61,039 bases of DNA from Streptomyces poriferorum (GTDB lineage: Bacteria > Actinomycetota > Actinomycetes > Streptomycetales > Streptomycetaceae), in NCBI RefSeq assembly GCF_019399235.1, contig NZ_JAELVH010000014.1, positions 1-61,039 of the forward strand. Reading direction: 5' to 3'. The notes beneath the pieces were generated by a model, which ran no database searches, was not told the origin of the DNA, and was given only the letters and a program-made list of their open reading frames with translations. The stretch's first letter is position 1. Each line of letters begins with the position of its first letter. Below, in pieces: positions 7,696-15,740 of the stretch. Both the position numbers and the translations under genes were made by a program.

Positions 7696-9424
7696 GTATG
7701 AACCTTCGGATGGCGCCTTCGACCTTCGCGGCGTGATTTCTGTAGCCGATGATCGACCTGTGTGCGGATCCTGGGACGACCTCGATGCCGGCCCCGATCT
7801 TCTTGGCGAACGTCTGCTGCTGCTCGGCGTTCTCGCCCGACGAGACCACCAGGACCGCCGGCACCGCACCCAGGCTGTCCAGGGCGCCCTCGGTGCTCAC
7901 CTTCGCGTACTCGCTGATCGAGTTGACGATGTTCCGCGGCGCGAACACGAACTGCACGTGGCAGTACTGGGTGTCGGGCGTGTAGCCCGCCTGGCGCTCC
8001 ACCCCGTTCGGCGCCCACACGTAGATGCCGGTCACGGCGGCGAAGAGCGAGTGAACCTGGACCTGGATGAACTTGCCGAACCTCCGCCGATCGGAGCGGT
8101 CCGCGTCGAGCAGCTCCGGGTCGGTGCCGTCGACGACGACGAGCTTGCCGATCCGGTGGGCGAAACGGGGATCCTGGACGTAGGAGGCGGCGCTCAGGGA
8201 GCCGATCGAGTGGGTCACCACCACGATCTCGCCCTTCGCCCCGACTTCTCCGAGGATGGCGTCGAGGATGTCGCCGCTGGAGGCGCGGGACTTCGTGAGG
8301 CCGTAACCAGCCCGGTGGTAACGGACGACCGTGTGGTCCTGGGCCAGGCTCTCCGCCACCCACTCCCACGATTCGAGGGACTGGCCGAGCCCGCACTCCA
8401 TCACTACGACGGGCTTGTTCTGGTCCGGCCCTTCCGGTGGATGGTTCACGACGTACTCGATGGCACCGATCTCGCCGTCGAGCCGCGTGACGCCCTTGGG
8501 ACCGAGCCGGCGCTGTTTGGCGACCTTCCGCTTCTCGCGGGCTATCAGCGCACTGGCGAGGGCCACGCCGCCGGCTGTCCCCAGCACGGCCTTCTCGAAC
8601 GTTCGCGACTGGCCCCGGGTGTCCAGCACATGACCGACCGCTCCGTGGGAACCGAAGAATCCCCAGACGAACCGCGGCAGCTCCATGGTGGCCGCGACAC
8701 CGATGTGGAACGCCTTGACCGCGGAGAGCGCGTAGGAAGCCTGCCTGCGCGGCAACAGGTAGATCAGCGGGAACGACACCTCCCACACGATCGTGCCGAC
8801 GGTCATCGCTCTGCAGAACCTCGGATAGCGTCGCAGGATCTGCGCGGCCGGCCCGCGGCCGTAGGCCTCGGTCTCCAAGACCTCGGGCAGCGCGTAACCC
8901 TGGACCCAACTGCTGCCGAAAGCCTTGGAGATTCCCGAGACCGCGTAGCTGAGCGCCGCCTGGAAGTTCACCGCGCGCAGGAAGAAGTCGTCGGACACCT
9001 CCTGGTCGGGTATCAGCGCGGTGAGCGCGCGGTACTGCGTGATGACCGCCGTCATCTGGTCGGCGCCGTCCCGACCGTACGGAGTGCGGACCTCGCTCAG
9101 CCGGTTGCACGCGCCGATGACCGCTGACGCCACGATCTGGACCTTGCGGTTGCCGCGCCCCAACGCCAGCCCGGTCGACGCCGCGAGCGTCAGCCCGGCG
9201 AGCACCTTGGGCGTACGTGGGTGGTCGAGCGCGCTGCCGAGGCGGTGCCGCAGGCTACCAGGAGGATAGTTCTGAGCCGACACGCCTCGGAGATATCCGT
9301 CGTCGTCGAAAACGTGCTTGAGGCTCAGGGTCTCCGCGGAAGCGAGAATTTGCCCGATCGCGATCGGCAATAAGACGCGATCGGCAGCCCTTTGGGCAGC
9401 GGTCGCGCTCGCAGCGCGCCGCAT
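7685..9424 (-). CDS. cypH: HTTM-like membrane domain plus alpha/beta hydrolase fusion, CypH-like
   Basis: About 579 aa from ATG 9424. The N-terminal half (to about residue 300) has several hydrophobic segments and resembles HTTM (vitamin-K-carboxylase-like) membrane proteins. The C-terminal half is an alpha/beta hydrolase. It carries VVMECGLGQSLESWEWV as the oxyanion region, the nucleophile serine in VVTHSIGS, VVVDGTDPELL, and a candidate catalytic histidine in PGSAHRS near the C-terminus. In linaridin clusters CypH and CypL are implicated in maturation steps including threonine dehydration. The start is uncertain: GTG 9442 is an alternative and neither has a strong ribosome site. The first gene after the hairpin below the precursor. 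Confidence 0.7.
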   Translation of the reverse strand: MRRAASATAAQRAADRVLLPIAIGQILASAETLSLKHVFDDDGYLRGVSAQNYPPGSLRHRLGSALDHPRTPKVLAGLTLAASTGLALGRGNRKVQIVASAVIGACNRLSEVRTPYGRDGADQMTAVITQYRALTALIPDQEVSDDFFLRAVNFQAALSYAVSGISKAFGSSWVQGYALPEVLETEAYGRGPAAQILRRYPRFCRAMTVGTIVWEVSFPLIYLLPRRQASYALSAVKAFHIGVAATMELPRFVWGFFGSHGAVGHVLDTRGQSRTFEKAVLGTAGGVALASALIAREKRKVAKQRRLGPKGVTRLDGEIGAIEYVVNHPPEGPDQNKPVVVMECGLGQSLESWEWVAESLAQDHTVVRYHRAGYGLTKSRASSGDILDAILGEVGAKGEIVVVTHSIGSLSAASYVQDPRFAHRIGKLVVVDGTDPELLDADRSDRRRFGKFIQVQVHSLFAAVTGIYVWAPNGVERQAGYTPDTQYCHVQFVFAPRNIVNSISEYAKVSTEGALDSLGAVPAVLVVSSGENAEQQQTFAKKIGAGIEVVPGSAHRSIIGYRNHAAKVEGAIRRFIHAE

Positions 9425-9504
9425 CCCCCGTCGAAATCTCACGAAGCTCTTCAACTTTCCGTTGCGAACTCGAACGTTCCTGCGCGCAAGTTGGACGCGC
9501 GTGC

Positions 9505-9535
9505 CGGAGGAGCGGCCACAGGGCCGGCTCCTCCG
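9505..9535 (-). terminator. hairpin between precursor and modification genes
   Basis: Bases 9505-9517 pair with 9522-9535, giving a 13-bp stem with one bulged base (9526) and a four-base loop (9518-9521). It lies just downstream of the precursor stop (9556) and before the CypH start. No U-tract follows. The probable role is partial termination or mRNA stabilisation, giving more precursor than enzyme transcript. Confidence 0.65.
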
Positions 9536-9555
9536 ACACACGAGTCAGCCCACTA

Positions 9556-9753
9556 TCAGCAAATGAGGCAGATGGTGCTTCCCTGGATGACGAACTGGGC
9601 CACGACGGGGGTGGCCATCGCGGGGGTCTCGGGGTCCGAGTGGAAACCCGGAACCGCACCGACGAGAGCACTGTTGGCGAAGTCCTGGGTCGCCATCGAC
9701 TCCGGCAGTGCCGCTGCGGCCTTCTCCTGCGTTGCAATCGAATCGAGTCGCAT
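9556..9753 (-). CDS. cypA: linaridin precursor peptide, cypemycin/grisemycin type
   Basis: A 65-aa peptide. The leader is residues 1-46, with the conserved block [14 protein letters not shown] and a PETPAM end. The likely 19-residue core (47-65) is [19 protein letters not shown], encoded by 9559-9615. The [11 protein letters not shown] segment is that of cypemycin, whose core is three residues longer and ends LVC instead of LIC. Predicted changes by analogy are N,N-dimethyl-Ala1, dehydrobutyrine from Thr, possible L-allo-Ile, and aminovinyl-cysteine from Cys16 and Cys19 of the core. ATG 9753 is supported by AGGAAGGA eight bases upstream. It is the first gene of the minus-strand operon. Confidence 0.93.
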   Translation of the reverse strand: MRLDSIATQEKAAAALPESMATQDFANSALVGAVPGFHSDPETPAMATPVVAQFVIQGSTICLIC

Positions 9754-10170
9754 TTCGCTGTCCTTCCTCGAAACCTATGCTGAGCGAACAGGACGTGGCG
9801 ATCCCAACTTGCCCATCCCCCGTCGCCAGCTCTGATTTGAACGCGCTATGCACAACGTTGGCCACCTGATTTATGCAATCCCGCAAGCTGGTGATCAACA
9901 TTGCGCACCCAGCGTAAAAGGGCGGTCAAGGAACCGTCAACACCGCACCTGTCCCACGCGTATCAGGGTTACAAGCCGCAAGTCATCCCCAAAGAAGACA
10001 AGTTGCCGTCCGGATTCTCTGCGGACGGGCTCGCTGAACGACGCACCGACGACCTGCGCACCGCCGCAACCGGAACGGGAAGCGGAACCATAAGCGGAAC
10101 CGGCACCGGGCACCCCCTCCCGCGCCGACACTGCCAAGGGAAGCGCTCACTTCTTTTCGGCAACTCCATC
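9754..10170. other. upstream region of the linaridin operon
   Basis: No gene is supported. The stretch next to 9753 must hold the operon promoter, but no convincing -35/-10 pair was found. GGAACC-like units recur at about 10074-10106 (GGAACGGGAAGCGGAACC and similar), a weak low-complexity patch. Confidence 0.4.
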
Positions 10171-10417
10171 GGCGTGAGGCTCCGTACCGGTGGGGGACGT
10201 ACCCCCGGGGAGCCATGACGTGCGAGAGTTTCAATGCCGAACCGACGTAGGGCCGTGACGCCCTGGGCACCCGGCGGCACTCATCCTGCACCTCAAAGCG
10301 CCTCTGAGCTGCTGCTTTCCTGCCTGCGTCCAGGCGCACATCTTTCCGATGGCGCACCATGCGGAGTGCGTGGCTATTCTTGAGCCTGCCACAAAGGGCC
10401 TCTGACCTGCTGTTTTT
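10171..10417 (+). repeat. dispersed repeat, copy 2, carrying RNA-methyltransferase 3'-end remnant
   Basis: Direct-orientation relative of 3066-3326 (estimated 75-85 percent by eye). From 10337 it reads HIFPMAHHAECVAILEPA with a stop at 10403-10405, again the C-terminal signature of TrmA/RlmD-type methyltransferases without the enzyme. CTCTGA(C/G)CTG occurs at 10302 and 10400, 98 bp apart, the same period as in copy 1. Copies 1 and 2 enclose the whole linaridin cluster. Confidence 0.7.
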
Positions 10418-11274
10418 CTGATTCCCCAGGCTGCGGGCGGGACATTCCGACATTTTTCCGCAGGTCCATCTGGTGAAGCAGGGCGCACGCTCCCGCTGCC
10501 TGTCCGACCTGTGACTTCGTATAACGGAATGCAGGTTGACTCGACATCTGCGGGCCGGGCACGGAAACGTCTTGACGCTCGTTCAACGCTGGTTCTGACG
10601 GCGCGTTATGCATCGTCCCGGGTCAGACGGCGCGGCTCAATCGGTGTGTCGGGCAGCAGCGCGCTTCCAGCGATGCACACCGTGCGGGCGGCGGCCGCTC
10701 AAGTGCGGCGGGATCGTGCACGCCAAGCTGTGCCGGCACCAGGAGCATCCGAGGGGCGGTCCTGGGAACGCGGCATCCCTGCCAAGTTCTCCATCAGGTG
10801 CAGCACAGGCGTCCCTTCCGGACTGCGGGCGGCGACGGCCGCCCCGGCGTCGCCGCCCGCAATCTGTCACCTGCCCGTTCCGCTCCTGAGGCCACCGCCG
10901 CTCCCTGTACCAATGGCGACGGCGAAGCGCTGCGACTCCGGCTGCGGAGCACCGGAGTCCTGATCGGGACTTTGCAGGCGGCCGCACCCGGCTGGATGCC
11001 CGCCGGCGCGGTGACAGCACATGCTCTTCGGCAGGTTCGCGGTGCCGGCGTCGGCAAAGCGTGGCAGCCCGGCCTGGGGCGGCGGGGGGCGTGTGCCCTC
11101 ATCGGCGGTAGAGGTCGACTATCTCGCTGGCCGGTGCAGGAAAATCTATGATGTCCGGAGTAGACATTGGGTTGCGGCGTGGCTATGGTTTCTCTCGTAG
11201 CCGAGATCGAGCAAGGCCCGGCAGAGATGAACTGCCAGGCAGTAGGACCGCAGTTGCAGTGCGTAGGACGGTGC

Positions 11275-11332
11275 GGTGGTGGAGTTCCGAAGCCAGGGTT
11301 GTTGCAGGACGGCGACGGGGCTGACGGCCGGA
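11275..11332 (+). repeat. imperfect 58-bp direct repeat, copy A
   Basis: Pairs with 11476-11533. Shared blocks include GTTCC(G/A)AGCC, TGCAGGAC and GGCGACGGGGCTG. The copies are separated by about 200 bp. Origin unknown. Confidence 0.5.
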
Positions 11333-11475
11333 CCGGGTGGCCCGCAGTGGTCAGGGGCTGCCATGAGCTGGACCGCTGTAGCAGTTCGGAAGATGCAGTT
11401 CGCAGTACCCAGCAGTGCGGTATCGGTAGTTCCTCGGTAAAGGCGTCGACTGCGGACGCGCGTATCGGGAGGTTC

Positions 11476-11533
11476 GGTAGTGGGGTTCCAAGCCGGCGCA
11501 GATGCAGGACGGGCGACGGGGCTGGCTGCCGGA
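11476..11533 (+). repeat. imperfect 58-bp direct repeat, copy B
   Basis: Partner of 11275-11332, with roughly three quarters of the bases matching by eye, including one indel. Confidence 0.5.
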
Positions 11534-11808
11534 GCGTGGTGCTGTTTCGAGGCCACGAGCAGTTCGTAGGACCAGGAGCACGTAGTTCCTGCTCGGCAAG
11601 CAGTTGATCAAGAGGGAAGAACGGAGGAGTGCGCCATCGGGATCGCCCGGGTGGAATGACTGGGCCCGGGTACCGCAGGACATCGATAGTGAGGTGGTCT
11701 CCGGTCGAGCAACCGCGATCCCCGCACCCCGACTGCATCACGTCGGGACATGCGGAAATATGAGCCGGCGCAGCACTCCAGGCCGGCAGATGGTGTAGCA
11801 GTTCCTTC

Positions 11809-11840
11809 GGGGCCCTGGTGCCATGTGGCACCAGGGCCCC
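11809..11840 (+). terminator. perfect 14-bp-stem hairpin upstream of MerR-like gene
   Basis: GGGGCCCTGGTGCC (11809-11822) is the exact reverse complement of 11827-11840, around the loop ATGT. It ends 26 bases before ATG 11867. With no gene upstream on this strand, it is more likely a leader or attenuator structure, or a bidirectional terminator, than a plain end-of-operon terminator. Confidence 0.65.
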
Positions 11841-11866
11841 TCCACGCGTTCCACAGAGAGGTGCAA

Positions 11867-12202
11867 ATGACAGCAGACGACTCGTTCGGCCGTCTCGATG
11901 ACGACGACTACCCCGCTTACACCATGGGCCGGGCCGCTGAAATGCTCGGCACTACGCAGGGCTTCCTCCGCGCCATCGGCGAAGCTCGCCTGATCACCCC
12001 GCTCCGCTCCGCGGGCGGACATCGCCGCTACTCCCGCTATCAACTGCGTATCGCCGCGCGCGCCCGGGAACTCGTCGACCAGGGCACCCCCATCGAGGCC
12101 GCCTGCCGCATCGTCATCCTCGAGGACCAGCTCGAAGAGGCCCAGCGCATCAACGCCGAATACCGCCGGGCCGCCGGCCCGTCCGGTCTGCCCGAGTCCT
12201 GA
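11867..12202 (+). CDS. MerR-like helix-turn-helix regulator
   Basis: A 111-aa protein starting at ATG 11867 after GAGAGG. It has an acidic N-terminus, then a winged-helix reader: YTMGRAAEMLGTTQGFLRAI, then GGHRRYSRYQL, the RRY wing signature of MerR proteins (residues about 18-65). A short C-terminal helix (EDQLEEAQRINAEYR) probably serves dimerisation. There is no effector domain. In streptomycetes this small MerR type is often found directly upstream of a cold-shock gene, as here. It may regulate that gene. Confidence 0.8.
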   Translation: MTADDSFGRLDDDDYPAYTMGRAAEMLGTTQGFLRAIGEARLITPLRSAGGHRRYSRYQLRIAARARELVDQGTPIEAACRIVILEDQLEEAQRINAEYRRAAGPSGLPES

Positions 12203-12522
12203 GGCAGTGCGACCGCTCCTGCTGAAACATTGTGCTCCGGGTGGATTGATAACTACGGCCGCGAAGTGAGGGTTTGACGCATCGCGCCCCCAGTGTTTTT
12301 ACGTCAATGAGCCGAATTGAATTGCGACTAACGCCGGTTACTAAGGCATGGTACTGTCGGCCTCCGTTGCAGTCTTGGTTCCCGAGCTTCAGGCGCCTCC
12401 AACGACCATTTTGGGCGTTGGAAGCGCTTCTGTATTTCCGGTCATTCCGGGAGGGGCATCATCTCGGCGACCCGGCATCCGTGCATTGCGGGTCCTGCGT
12501 ACTGCCTCAGAGGAGATATGAC
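12203..12522 (+). promoter_or_regulatory. long leader region of the cold-shock gene
   Basis: 320 bp without a gene, with lower GC than its surroundings. It includes a stem with one mismatch (12393-12404 with 12416-12427; loop about 11 bases). Long structured 5' leaders are typical of CspA-type mRNAs, where they act in temperature-dependent translation. That role is inferred here. Confidence 0.5.
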
Positions 12523-12726
12523 ATGGCGTCCGGCACTGTGAAGTGGTTCAACGCGGCAAAGGGATTCGGGTTCATCGAACAGGATGGTGGCGGTGCGGAC
12601 GTGTTCGCCCACTTCTCGAACATCGCTGCCGAGGGATTCCGCGAGTTGCTCGAAGGTCAGAAGGTCACCTTCGACATCGCGCCGAGTCAGAAGGGCCCGA
12701 CGGCCGAGAACATCGTTCCCGTCTGA
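12523..12726 (+). CDS. cold-shock protein, CspA family
   Basis: A 67-aa single cold-shock domain. It has [14 protein letters not shown] (RNP1 KGFGFIE), DVFAHFS (RNP2), and the usual VTFDI and GPTAENIVP strands, at family-standard length. It binds single-stranded RNA and DNA as a chaperone. ATG 12523 follows AGGAG at 12511. It is preceded by a long leader and by the MerR-like gene. Confidence 0.95.
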   Translation: MASGTVKWFNAAKGFGFIEQDGGGADVFAHFSNIAAEGFRELLEGQKVTFDIAPSQKGPTAENIVPV

Positions 12727-13018
12727 CTTCGGCGCGCGTTCCGCAGCGCCGGGACTCCAAGGGTGTCCGGACTCGCCTTGTGGGGTGTTCCCGTAGTGGA
12801 TTCACGCGTGAGGAATCATCGCCGACAGGAATTGTCAAGCGGTGTTGGCTCTCCCGAGTGGCGTCTGGATCGAGCTATTTCTATTTCACGCTTTCATTCG
12901 TACCAGATTCACTGCGAGTCGGACATGCTCATGCATTTCATTCGACTCGTTCATGCGATCCCGGCACGACTCTTGCGCGATGGAATTGCTGAACGTGCCA
13001 TATCGAGGAAGGTTCTGG
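12727..13018 (+). promoter_or_regulatory. upstream region of the rsbQ-rsbP module
   Basis: 292 bp of relatively AT-rich DNA (for example TATTTCTATTTCACGC at about 12879-12894) with no gene. It presumably carries the promoter for the downstream module. No exact sigma-B-type GTTT/GGGTA pair was found. Confidence 0.4.
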
Positions 13019-13955
13019 ATGAACCCCCTGCCCATGGATGATCACTCCTCCAGCAGTCGGCCCGACGGCCCCGCTTTCGGCTCGGGCGCCGATTCGGGGC
13101 GGGGTAGCGGCTTCGGCACGCTCGCCCCGAGGAGCGGGAATCCAGCAGGCACGGATATCCGCCGCAGGAACAACGTCACCGTCACCGGCCGAGAGGACGG
13201 GCCAGTACTCCTGCTGGTGCACGGGTTCGGCTGTGACCAGAACATGTGGCGTCTGGTGGCCCCCATGCTGGCTGAGAACTTCCGGGTGGTGCTCTTCGAT
13301 TACGTGGGATCCGGCCGCTCGGACCTCTCCGCCTGGAGTGAGCAGCGCTACAGCTCACTGGACGGCTACGCCTTGGACGTGCTGGAGGTCTGCGAGGAGC
13401 TCGACCTGCGGGAAGTGACCTTCGTGGGGCATTCGGTCAGTGCCGTGGTCGGGGTTCTCGCAGCGGCCCGGGCGCCCCAGCGGTTCTCCCGGTTGGTGAT
13501 GGTGGCCCCGTCGCCCCGCTACATTGACGAGGACGGGTACCGGGGCGGGTTCAGCGCGGACGACATCGACGAACTGCTGGAGTCGCTGGAGTCGAATTAC
13601 CTGGGCTGGTCGGCGGCGATGGCCCCAGTGATCATGGGGAACGAGGACCGGCCGGAACTCGGCCAGGAGCTGGCTGCATCCTTCTGCGCGACCGACCCCG
13701 ACATGGCCCGGGTCTTCGCCCGTACGACCTTCTTGTCGGACAGTCGTGAAGACCTGAAGACGGTGGCGGTGCCGACGCTGGTGCTGGAATGCACGCAGGA
13801 CGTGATCGCCCCCCCGCGAGGTGGGTGCCTACGTCCACGCCGCGATTCCCGGCAGCCGGCTGGTCACGCTGGAGGCGACAGGGCACTGTCCCCAACTGAG
13901 TGCTCCGCAGGCCACAGCCGGGGCGATCACCGACTTCATAGAACCGACCCGATGA
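13019..13955 (+). pseudogene. rsbQ: RsbQ-like alpha/beta hydrolase, frameshifted
   Basis: Closely resembles Bacillus RsbQ: VHGFGCDQNMWRLVAP, VVLFDYVGSGRSDL, the nucleophile Ser in FVGHSVSAVVG, and FCATDPDMARVFAR. RsbQ activates the phosphatase RsbP in the energy-stress branch of sigma-B control. The frame breaks in a run of seven Cs (13809-13815). With one C fewer, the family C-terminus continues as EVGAYVHAAIPGSRLV, then EATGHCPQLSAP with the catalytic His, and stops at 13953-13955. As written, the frame instead runs into the next gene and loses that His. ATG 13019 is preceded by GAGGAAGG. Either a sequencing error or a real mutation. Confidence 0.8.
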
Positions 13956-15244
13956 TGTGCCGCACCGACCAGGACCAGGACCCGGAACGGGAGCAGGACA
14001 AGGGCACGGAGGCCACGGGGGTGGCCTTCACCGATCTGCTGGAGGACAGCGCGGAGGAGCTGTACGAGCAGGCTCCGTGCGGTTACCTGTCGACTCTGAT
14101 GGACGGCACCATCGCGAAGATCAACACCACTCTGCTGGAGTGGCTGGGCCTGACCCGGCGCGAGGTGGCAGGCCGGATGCGGTTCACCGATCTGCTCACC
14201 GTGGGCGGCAGGCTTTACCACGAGACGCACTTCGCGCCGTTGTTGCAGATGAACGGCGAGGTCGGCGGCATCGCCCTGGATATCAAGACCGCCGACGGGC
14301 AACGGATGCCGGTGCTCGTCACCTCGAAGGTGAAGACCAGTCACGACGGCGAACCGATGCTCGTCCGCACCACGGTCTTCGACGCCCGCGACCGCCGCGC
14401 CTACGAGACCGAGCTGCTGCGCGCACGGCAGGCAGCCGAGGAAGCCCGCCGGCAGGCGGAGGCCGACCGAGAGCGGCTCCAGGAAGCTCTCGCGGTCCTC
14501 CAGCAGAGCCTGCTTCCCGCCGAACTGCCCACAGTGGCGGGCCTAGAGGCCGACGCCTACTACCACACCGCCTCTCCGGATCTACTCGGCGGGGACTTCT
14601 ACGACCTGTTCCCCCTCGGCGCGAACCGATGGGCGTTCTTCCTCGGAGACGTGTGCGGCAAAGGGCCCCAGGCCGCCGCGGTCACTTCCCTGACCCGCTA
14701 CACGCTCCGGGCGGCCGCTCTGCACGACCCGGACCCCGTGGCCGTGCTGACCACCCTGAACACCGTGCTGCACGAGCGGTACCGGAGCGGCGACACCCGT
14801 TACTGCACCGCCGTCTTCGGCGTCCTCCACCCAGGCACCGGCCACGTCAGCGTCCATCTGGCGTCCGGTGGCCATCCCTCCGCGCTGGTTCAACGCGCCG
14901 ACAACACCGCGCACTACCTGCCCACCCCCGGCGGCATGCTCATCGGCGTCCTGCCCCAGGCGGAGTTCACACCCACCCACACCCGACTGTTCCCCGGCGA
15001 CACCCTGTTGCTCTACACCGACGGCCTGACCGAAGCCCGTACCGGACCCGAGCGTGAGCTCTACGGTGACGAAGCCCTCCGCGCCTTCACCACCGCACAG
15101 CCGGCTGCGGGACCGAAGGCCCTGATCAGCGCCCTCTCCGGCCTGCTCGCCGGCTTCGGTGAGGGACTCGACGACGACACGGCGTTGCTCGCCCTCGGCG
15201 TACCCGCCCCGCGTAGCACTCCCGTGAGTCAAGACCTGACATGA
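13952..15244 (+). CDS. rsbP: RsbP-like PAS and PP2C (SpoIIE) serine phosphatase
   Basis: A 430-aa protein starting at ATG 13952. An N-terminal PAS domain (about residues 25-145; YEQAPCGYLSTLMDG) is followed by a helical linker (about 145-185, charged, coiled-coil-like) and a PP2C/SpoIIE phosphatase domain with GGDFYDLF, FLGDVCGKG, ASGGHPSAL, YTDGLTEAR and DDDTALLAL metal-binding motifs. It would dephosphorylate a STAS anti-anti-sigma factor. ATGA overlaps link it to the restored RsbQ stop and to the STAS gene at 15241. Because of the upstream frameshift the current frame also reads through from RsbQ, so a fused product is possible. Confidence 0.88.
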   Translation: MMCRTDQDQDPEREQDKGTEATGVAFTDLLEDSAEELYEQAPCGYLSTLMDGTIAKINTTLLEWLGLTRREVAGRMRFTDLLTVGGRLYHETHFAPLLQMNGEVGGIALDIKTADGQRMPVLVTSKVKTSHDGEPMLVRTTVFDARDRRAYETELLRARQAAEEARRQAEADRERLQEALAVLQQSLLPAELPTVAGLEADAYYHTASPDLLGGDFYDLFPLGANRWAFFLGDVCGKGPQAAAVTSLTRYTLRAAALHDPDPVAVLTTLNTVLHERYRSGDTRYCTAVFGVLHPGTGHVSVHLASGGHPSALVQRADNTAHYLPTPGGMLIGVLPQAEFTPTHTRLFPGDTLLLYTDGLTEARTGPERELYGDEALRAFTTAQPAAGPKALISALSGLLAGFGEGLDDDTALLALGVPAPRSTPVSQDLT

Positions 15245-15621
15245 GCCGACTGACGATCACTGCCCGAGACTCAGCAACCGGTCCCGTGCTGGAGATCGTT
15301 GGTGACCTCGACCACGCGACGGCACCCGAACTCCGCCGAGTCGTGGACAGTCTCCCCGGGATACGGGGCCGATTGCTGGTCCTGGAGCTGGCCGGCCTGG
15401 AATTCTGCGACTCCAGCGGTATCACCGCGCTGCTGGCTGCACGCAACCTGGCTACGGAAAAGAGCGGCGACATAGCGCTGGCCGCCGTCCCTGCGAACAC
15501 CGCCCGGATCCTGCGCATCATCGGCCTGGACCGGGTCTTCACCCTCCACCCCGACCTGTCGACAGCCACCGCCCCGACTCCACAGGGCGCTGATCACCGG
15601 AATCGCGTCACCAGGGACTGA
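15241..15621 (+). CDS. STAS-domain anti-anti-sigma factor
   Basis: A 126-aa RsbV/SpoIIAA-like antagonist. It has an N-terminal strand RLTITARD, VLEIVGDLDHATAPEL, and the phosphorylation loop LEFCDSSGITALL with candidate Ser58 or Ser59. It is expected to switch partner by phosphorylation (by an RsbW-like kinase not in this window) and dephosphorylation (by the adjacent RsbP-like phosphatase). It overlaps the phosphatase gene by four bases, completing a hydrolase-phosphatase-STAS module. Confidence 0.9.
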   Translation: MSRLTITARDSATGPVLEIVGDLDHATAPELRRVVDSLPGIRGRLLVLELAGLEFCDSSGITALLAARNLATEKSGDIALAAVPANTARILRIIGLDRVFTLHPDLSTATAPTPQGADHRNRVTRD

Positions 15622-15740
15622 ATCCTGCCTGGAAGGAGGGGGATCCTCTCCGCTCGGCTCGTCCAGCGCGGCGGGACCCGGCGCCTGCGGATCCCTTGCC
15701 TCGGAGTCGTCCTGCGACGGGTCCCCGCCGCGGTGGCTGC

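Larger units (their letters stand above)
10418..11808. other. long non-coding, repeat-bearing stretch
   Basis: About 1.4 kb without a credible gene. A 93-codon plus-strand frame at 10608-10889 is Cys/Arg-rich (CTPCGRRPLKCGG) but lacks a ribosome site and ends in low-complexity arginine. Parts of 11150-11600 have weaker GC bias and internal repetition. Nothing here could be assigned. Confidence 0.45.

Noticed and set aside
10514..10523. ACTTCGTATA, identical to part of a loxP arm
   Set aside because: Only ten bases match, with no inverted partner arm or recombinase. Chance similarity is likely.
10608..10889. A 93-codon Cys/Arg-rich plus-strand gene (CTPCGRRPLKCGG)
   Set aside because: It has no ribosome site, no recognisable family and a low-complexity end. 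The cysteines could be chance in a GC-rich frame.
12842..15244. A single native 800-residue hydrolase-phosphatase fusion protein
   Set aside because: The RsbQ C-terminus continues intact in the neighbouring frame up to an ATGA overlap with the phosphatase start, so two genes plus a one-base shift explain it better than an evolved fusion.
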